Source: JAJPKK01 sp963781195
Lineage (GTDB): Bacteria > Pseudomonadota > Alphaproteobacteria > Rhizobiales > Xanthobacteraceae
Reading direction: 5' to 3'
Assembly: GCA_963781195.1 (NCBI GenBank)
Contig: CAWAEZ010000011.1
Location: forward strand, 1 to 64,000
DNA length: 64,000 nt
Part shown: positions 60,665 to 64,000 of the stretch, piece by piece
Numbering within the stretch: position 1 is the stretch's first letter
Layout of the letters: every line of letters begins with the position of its first letter
Position numbers and translations under genes: made by a program
The notes under the pieces: generated by a model
The model's database searches: none
Told to the model about the DNA's origin: nothing
Seen by the model: only the letters and a program-made list of their open reading frames with translations

Positions 60665-61923
60665 CCGGCGTCTTCCTGGGCGTCCTGGGCGAGGTCCTTG
60701 CGGAACGGGCTCGCCTCCAGGAGCTCGCGGCCGGCGGCTTCCACATAGGCGCGTTCGCGGGCGAGATAATCGTCGATGGCGCGCCGCAGTCCGGGGTCGG
60801 CGATGTAGTGCGCCGAATAGGTCGTCGACGGCAGATAGCCGCGGGCGAGCTTGTGCTCGCCCTGCGCGCCCGCCTCCACGCGCGCCAGCTTGTGCGCGAT
60901 CGCGTATTCGATCGCCTGGTAATAGCAGATCTCGAAATGCAGGAAGGGATGATGCTCGATGGCGCCCCAGTGGCGTCCGAACAGCGTGTCGGCGCCGACG
61001 AAATTGATCGCGCCGGCGATGTAGCGGCCGGCGCGCTTGGCCATGATCAGCACGGTCTGGTCCGCCATGGTCTCGCCCAGCCGCGAGAAGAACTCGCGGG
61101 TCAGGTAAGGGCGTCCCCATTTGCGCGAGCCGGTGTCCATGTAGAACGCGAAGAAGGCGTCCCACGCCGCCTCGGTGAGATCGGAGCCGGTGAGCCACAC
61201 CACCTCGATGCCTTCGCCGAGGCCGTCGCGCCGTTCGCGCCGGATCGTCTTGCGCTTGCGCGAGGCGAGCACCGAGAGAAAATCCTCGAAGCTGGAAAAC
61301 CCGCCGTTCTCCCAATGGAATTGCTGGTCGGTGCGCTGGAGAAATCCGCGCGCCCCGAGATCCTTCCATTCCTCCTGGGTCATGAAGGTGACGTGCACCG
61401 AGGAGGCCTCGCGCAGGCTGCACAGCTGGACGAGGCCCTGGGCCAGGGCGTTCCCCGCGATCGCCGCCTTCTCGCCGGGCGACACCAGCAGGCGGCGGCC
61501 GGCGGCCGGCGTGAACGGCACCGAGACCTGGAGCTTGGGATAGTAGCGCCCGCCGGCGCGCTCATAGGCGTCGGCCCAGCCGGCGTCGAACACGTATTCG
61601 CCGCGCGAATGGGATTTGAGGTAGCACGGCGCGACGCCGATGATGGTGCCGTCCGCGGTCTCGGCGACGAGATGCTGGGGCTGCCATCCGGTCCGCGCGG
61701 TGGCCGATTTGGAGGTCTCGAGCGCCGCCAGGAAGGCGTGGCGGGTGAACGGGTTGAGGCCGGCTGAACCGGGGCCGGCTGAACCGGGGCTTGCTGGATC
61801 GGGGCTGGTCGAGACGCCGGCGGCGCAGCGGTCCCAGTCCGCCGCGGCAACGTCGCCGATCGCGGTCACCACGCGGACGCGCAAGTCGGGGGTCTCGACG
61901 GAGGCGGCCGGCTTACGGGACAT
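60658..61923 (-). CDS. DUF482/GNAT-fold protein (peptidogalycan biosynthesis-like)
   Basis: This 421-residue protein matches the DUF482 family of FemX-like acyltransferase folds: AETADGTIIGVAPCYLKSHSRGEYVFDAGWADAYERAGGRYYPKLQVSVPFTPAAG, FQHWENGGFSSFEDFLSVLASRKRKTIRRERR-like block, and HFEICYYQAIEYAIAHKLARVEAGAQGEHKLARGYLP. The family is widespread in Alphaproteobacteria; activity is unproven. Near the N-terminus a 15-base repeat encodes SPGSAGPGSAGL. Starts at ATG 61923, just upstream of the GDPD gene end. Confidence 0.88.
   Translation of the reverse strand: MSRKPAASVETPDLRVRVVTAIGDVAAADWDRCAAGVSTSPDPASPGSAGPGSAGLNPFTRHAFLAALETSKSATARTGWQPQHLVAETADGTIIGVAPCYLKSHSRGEYVFDAGWADAYERAGGRYYPKLQVSVPFTPAAGRRLLVSPGEKAAIAGNALAQGLVQLCSLREASSVHVTFMTQEEWKDLGARGFLQRTDQQFHWENGGFSSFEDFLSVLASRKRKTIRRERRDGLGEGIEVVWLTGSDLTEAAWDAFFAFYMDTGSRKWGRPYLTREFFSRLGETMADQTVLIMAKRAGRYIAGAINFVGADTLFGRHWGAIEHHPFLHFEICYYQAIEYAIAHKLARVEAGAQGEHKLARGYLPSTTYSAHYIADPGLRRAIDDYLARERAYVEAAGRELLEASPFRKDLAQDAQEDAGF
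61760..61804. repeat. Three 15-bp tandem repeats within the DUF482 gene
   Basis: CCGGCTGAACCGGGG occurs twice exactly, then a diverged CTTGCTGGATCGGGG. In the gene's frame it encodes repeated (D/G)PASPGSAG-like pentapeptides in a linker near residue 45-58. Confidence 0.8.
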
Positions 61924-61925
61924 GG

Positions 61926-62714
61926 TCAGGGGCGAAATCCCTCGAAGATGATCTGGTCCGCGAAGCGGGCCGCGATGGCGCGGTCCGTGTCACCGCGCAC
62001 CGTCCAGGTCAGCAGCGGCAACCCGAACATATGCCGCGCCGTCCGCGGCGCAACCGTTGTCAGGTCGGCGACCCGGTAGGCGACGAAATCCGGGCGGCTC
62101 TGCCAGCCATGCAGAAGCAATGCCAGTTCCAGTTTGCGGACAGCGCCCAGATGACGCCATTCCGCATGGTCGTAATGCCGCTCGGCGATGATGCCGCGGG
62201 CGAGCCGGGGAGCTAGCCGCCGCATCTCGACGACCAGGGCCGGATCGAACGAGGCGACGCCCACCGGACCCGGATAGGCGGCGAGCACGGCGGCGGCGCG
62301 GCCGGCGACCCGCAGGTCGCCGTCGAAGCGGCTCTTGAGCTCGATCATCATCGGTGCGCGGCCGTCGACGAGGTCGCACAGCTCGCCGAGCGTCATCATC
62401 CGCTCGGCGGTCGCGCGGAACGCCACCTGCCTGAGCGCGGCCGCGGTGAGATCGCGCAGCGCGGCGTCGCCCTCGGCGAGCCGGCCGAGCGCGTCGTCGT
62501 GATGCACCATAGCTTCGCCGTCGGCCGTGATCTGCAGGTCGACCTCGATGCCGTAGTGGCCCGCGATGGCCGCGGCAACGGCCCCGGGCATGTTCTCGAC
62601 GAGACCGCGGGCGGCATCGTGGAGCCCGCGATGGGCGATCGGCCGGGCGATGAGCCCGGCGAGGTCACGCGCCGCGGAGCGGGCAGGGAGTGGGATCGCG
62701 ACCTTCGTGGTCAC
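61926..62714 (-). CDS. Glycerophosphodiester phosphodiesterase family protein
   Basis: This 262-residue TIM-barrel phosphodiesterase has IAHRGLHDAARGLVENMPGAVAAAIAGHYGIEVDLQITADGEAMVHHDDALGRLAEG, where the HRG, E-N, ExD and HHD (catalytic His) motifs of the GDPD family are all present, then MIELKSRFDGD and LLTWTVRGD. It hydrolyses glycerophosphodiesters to glycerol-3-phosphate and an alcohol. No signal peptide. It starts with GTG overlapping the upstream ridA-like stop (GTGA). Confidence 0.9.
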   Translation of the reverse strand: MTTKVAIPLPARSAARDLAGLIARPIAHRGLHDAARGLVENMPGAVAAAIAGHYGIEVDLQITADGEAMVHHDDALGRLAEGDAALRDLTAAALRQVAFRATAERMMTLGELCDLVDGRAPMMIELKSRFDGDLRVAGRAAAVLAAYPGPVGVASFDPALVVEMRRLAPRLARGIIAERHYDHAEWRHLGAVRKLELALLLHGWQSRPDFVAYRVADLTTVAPRTARHMFGLPLLTWTVRGDTDRAIAARFADQIIFEGFRP

Positions 62715-63175
62715 GACACCTCGAACGTACCCTCGACCTCGACCGCGGCGTCGCTCGGCAGCACGGCGACGCCCACGGTGGTCCGGGCGTGCCTGCCCTT
62801 GTCGCCGAACACCGCCACCATGAGATCCGAAGCGCCGTTCATCACCTTCGGGCCCTCGAGAAAGTCCGGCTGGGAATTGATGAAGCCGCCGAGCCGGACC
62901 ACGCGGACCACCTTGTCGAGGTCGCCGAGCGCCGCCTTGATCTGCGCCAGCAGGTTGACCGCGCAGGCGTGGGCCGCCGCCTGTCCCTGCTCGATGGAGA
63001 CGCCGCCCCCGAGCTTGCCCTTGGCGACCAGCGCGCCGTCTTTGAAGCAGAGCTGGCCGGAGACGAACAACAGCCGTCCGGATCGCACGAAGCCCACATA
63101 ATTGGCAACGGGCGCCACCGGCGTCGGCAACATGATACCAAGCTCTTCCAGTTTCTTGTCGATCGATCCGGACAT
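62711..63175 (-). CDS. RidA family protein
   Basis: This 154-residue YjgF/RidA protein has VANYVGFVRSGRLLFVSGQLCFKDGALVAKGKLGGGVSIEQGQAAAHACAVNLLAQIKAALGDLDKVVRVVRLGGFINSQPDFLEGPKVMNGASDLMVAVFGDKGRHARTTVGVAVLP. The subgroup carries RHARTTVG around the active-site Arg. RidA proteins deaminate reactive enamine/imine intermediates. ATG 63175 with GGAGGG upstream. The stop overlaps the GDPD start. Confidence 0.92.
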   Translation of the reverse strand: MSGSIDKKLEELGIMLPTPVAPVANYVGFVRSGRLLFVSGQLCFKDGALVAKGKLGGGVSIEQGQAAAHACAVNLLAQIKAALGDLDKVVRVVRLGGFINSQPDFLEGPKVMNGASDLMVAVFGDKGRHARTTVGVAVLPSDAAVEVEGTFEVS

Positions 63176-63556
63176 ACGCCCCTCCTGCCGTTTGCGGGAG
63201 GGATCATTCGCCGATCGGCCGACTTCTTGCAAGCATGCATGGACCGGGGATTTTAGGAGGGCATATGGGCGCAGTCGCCAGACAATGACCATGATCGCCA
63301 TATGTTCGCGGGCGATAGGTTCGGACCCTCGCCGGTCCCCACTGTTGCGGGGGGCGCGGTTGAATCCTATTGTCACCGATCTGGCCGGCCCGAGTCGCCC
63401 GCCCGCTGGGAGCCGCCCGAACGCCGGGCGGCATGTGAGCGGCGCAAGCCGAACGGGTGGGTTCCAACGGTTGCTCAGGCCGCTCAAGGTGTCGCGCAGG
63501 CGGGCAGGCTCGCCCGGGCGTGGACCGGTGCCGGGTCAGACCACGAGGAGGTTCGA
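63176..63556. other. Divergent intergenic gap
   Basis: About 380 bases holding the promoters of the ridA-like and EipB-like genes. No gene, RNA or clear operator recognised. Confidence 0.45.
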
Positions 63557-64000
63557 TTGACGCGTGTCCATCTCGCCGTGCCGACGGCCGCCACCTTGGT
63601 GGTGGTCGCGTTCATGGGTCAATCCGGGATCGTCCCGGCGCATGCCTCGACGGTGCTCGCACCCCATCGGGCGGTCTACGATCTCACCCTCACGCGGACC
63701 CGCGGCAAACGCCAGATCGAGTCGGTGCGCGGACGCATCCTCTATGATTTCAACGGCAGCCCCTGCGAGGGCTATGCGCTGCAGTTCCGCCAAGTCTCGG
63801 AGATCGACAGCGGCGAGGGCAAGACGGCGCTGAGCGACCTGCAGGCGACCACGTGGGAGGACGGCGACGCCAAGACGTTCCGCTTCAACTCCCAGAACAC
63901 CGTCAACGACCGCGTCGTCGACAGCGTCAACGGCAATGCCGAGCGCGGCGCTTCGCAGGTCGAGGTCAAGCTGACCAAGCCGGACGAGAAAACCCTCGAT
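63557..64000 (+). CDS. Cell envelope integrity EipB (DUF1849) family protein, 5' part
   Basis: This is a partial periplasmic protein running off the right edge (148 codons seen). A signal peptide (VHLAVPTAATLVVVAFMGQS to HAS) is followed by VLAPHRAVYDLTLTRTRGKRQIESVRGRILYDFNGSPCEGYALQFRQVSEIDSGEGKTALSDLQATTWEDGDAKTFRF, the DUF1849 pattern. EipB in Brucella maintains envelope integrity. The start is read as TTG 63557 because GAGGAG lies six bases upstream; a GTG at 63566 is possible. Confidence 0.85.
   Translation, partial: MTRVHLAVPTAATLVVVAFMGQSGIVPAHASTVLAPHRAVYDLTLTRTRGKRQIESVRGRILYDFNGSPCEGYALQFRQVSEIDSGEGKTALSDLQATTWEDGDAKTFRFNSQNTVNDRVVDSVNGNAERGASQVEVKLTKPDEKTLD

Overview
The window is GC-rich, densely packed bacterial DNA. 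Its gene set points to an alphaproteobacterium of the Hyphomicrobiales (Rhizobiales), broadly Xanthobacteraceae or Nitrobacteraceae-like: class III glutathione-dependent formaldehyde dehydrogenase, ClpS-ClpA, phasin, FAD/folate-type TrmFO, DUF1489, a SPOR-tailed D-Ala-D-Ala carboxypeptidase and an EipB (DUF1849) protein. This placement is inferred from gene content; no rRNA is present.

Layout. 1-4234 is an accessory block: a class 2 OLD nuclease plus UvrD-like helicase pair (Gabija type) on the minus strand, enclosed by two direct copies of a 128-140 bp structured repeat. 4356-7064 holds four minus-strand genes (F420/NADP-type reductase, methyltransferase, SnoaL-like protein, SDR). 7329-11165 holds a decayed LysR gene, an ArsC/Spx-like protein, a GbsR/MarR regulator whose start codon lies in a perfect 20-bp palindrome, a DUF4166 protein, and a MarR gene divergent from a carboxymuconolactone decarboxylase-GNAT pair. 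11476-14893 contains formaldehyde detoxification and a UbiD-family decarboxylase. 15177-18094 is a second accessory block: tRNA-Arg(TCG), then a lower-GC gene fusing an XRE helix-turn-helix to a putative PD-(D/E)XK nuclease under a palindromic operator, then a higBA toxin-antitoxin operon.

From about 18.2 kb to the end the content is mostly core. It includes transport (TauE/SafE, DctA-like symporter with an orphan solute-binding protein, ModA-like protein, AzlCD), aromatic catabolism (QuiC1-type 3-dehydroshikimate dehydratase, gentisate 1,2-dioxygenase divergent from an intradiol dioxygenase), RNA and translation (TrmFO, ABC-F), an MccA-like biotin carboxylase, a diguanylate cyclase, PanC, a VWA/J-protein pair, phasin, ClpS/ClpA and a GDPD-RidA pair. 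The last gene (EipB family) runs off the right edge.

Two themes recur. First, four otherwise intact genes (both Gabija-like genes, a carboxymuconolactone decarboxylase and a cyclase-like gene) each carry one single-base shift in a short homopolymer, and one base restores an uninterrupted family-length frame each time. That pattern fits consensus errors better than four independent deaths, but it cannot be settled here. Second, short tandem arrays with 15, 18 or about 19 nt periods occur repeatedly, several of them in frame at protein ends or linkers.

The strongest candidate for something undescribed is the self-contained, operator-controlled XRE-PD-(D/E)XK gene beside the tRNA. Next are the repeat-bounded Gabija-like cassette and a protein kinase-like gene fused to two AMP-binding C-terminal domains that lack the catalytic lysine, translationally coupled to trmFO.
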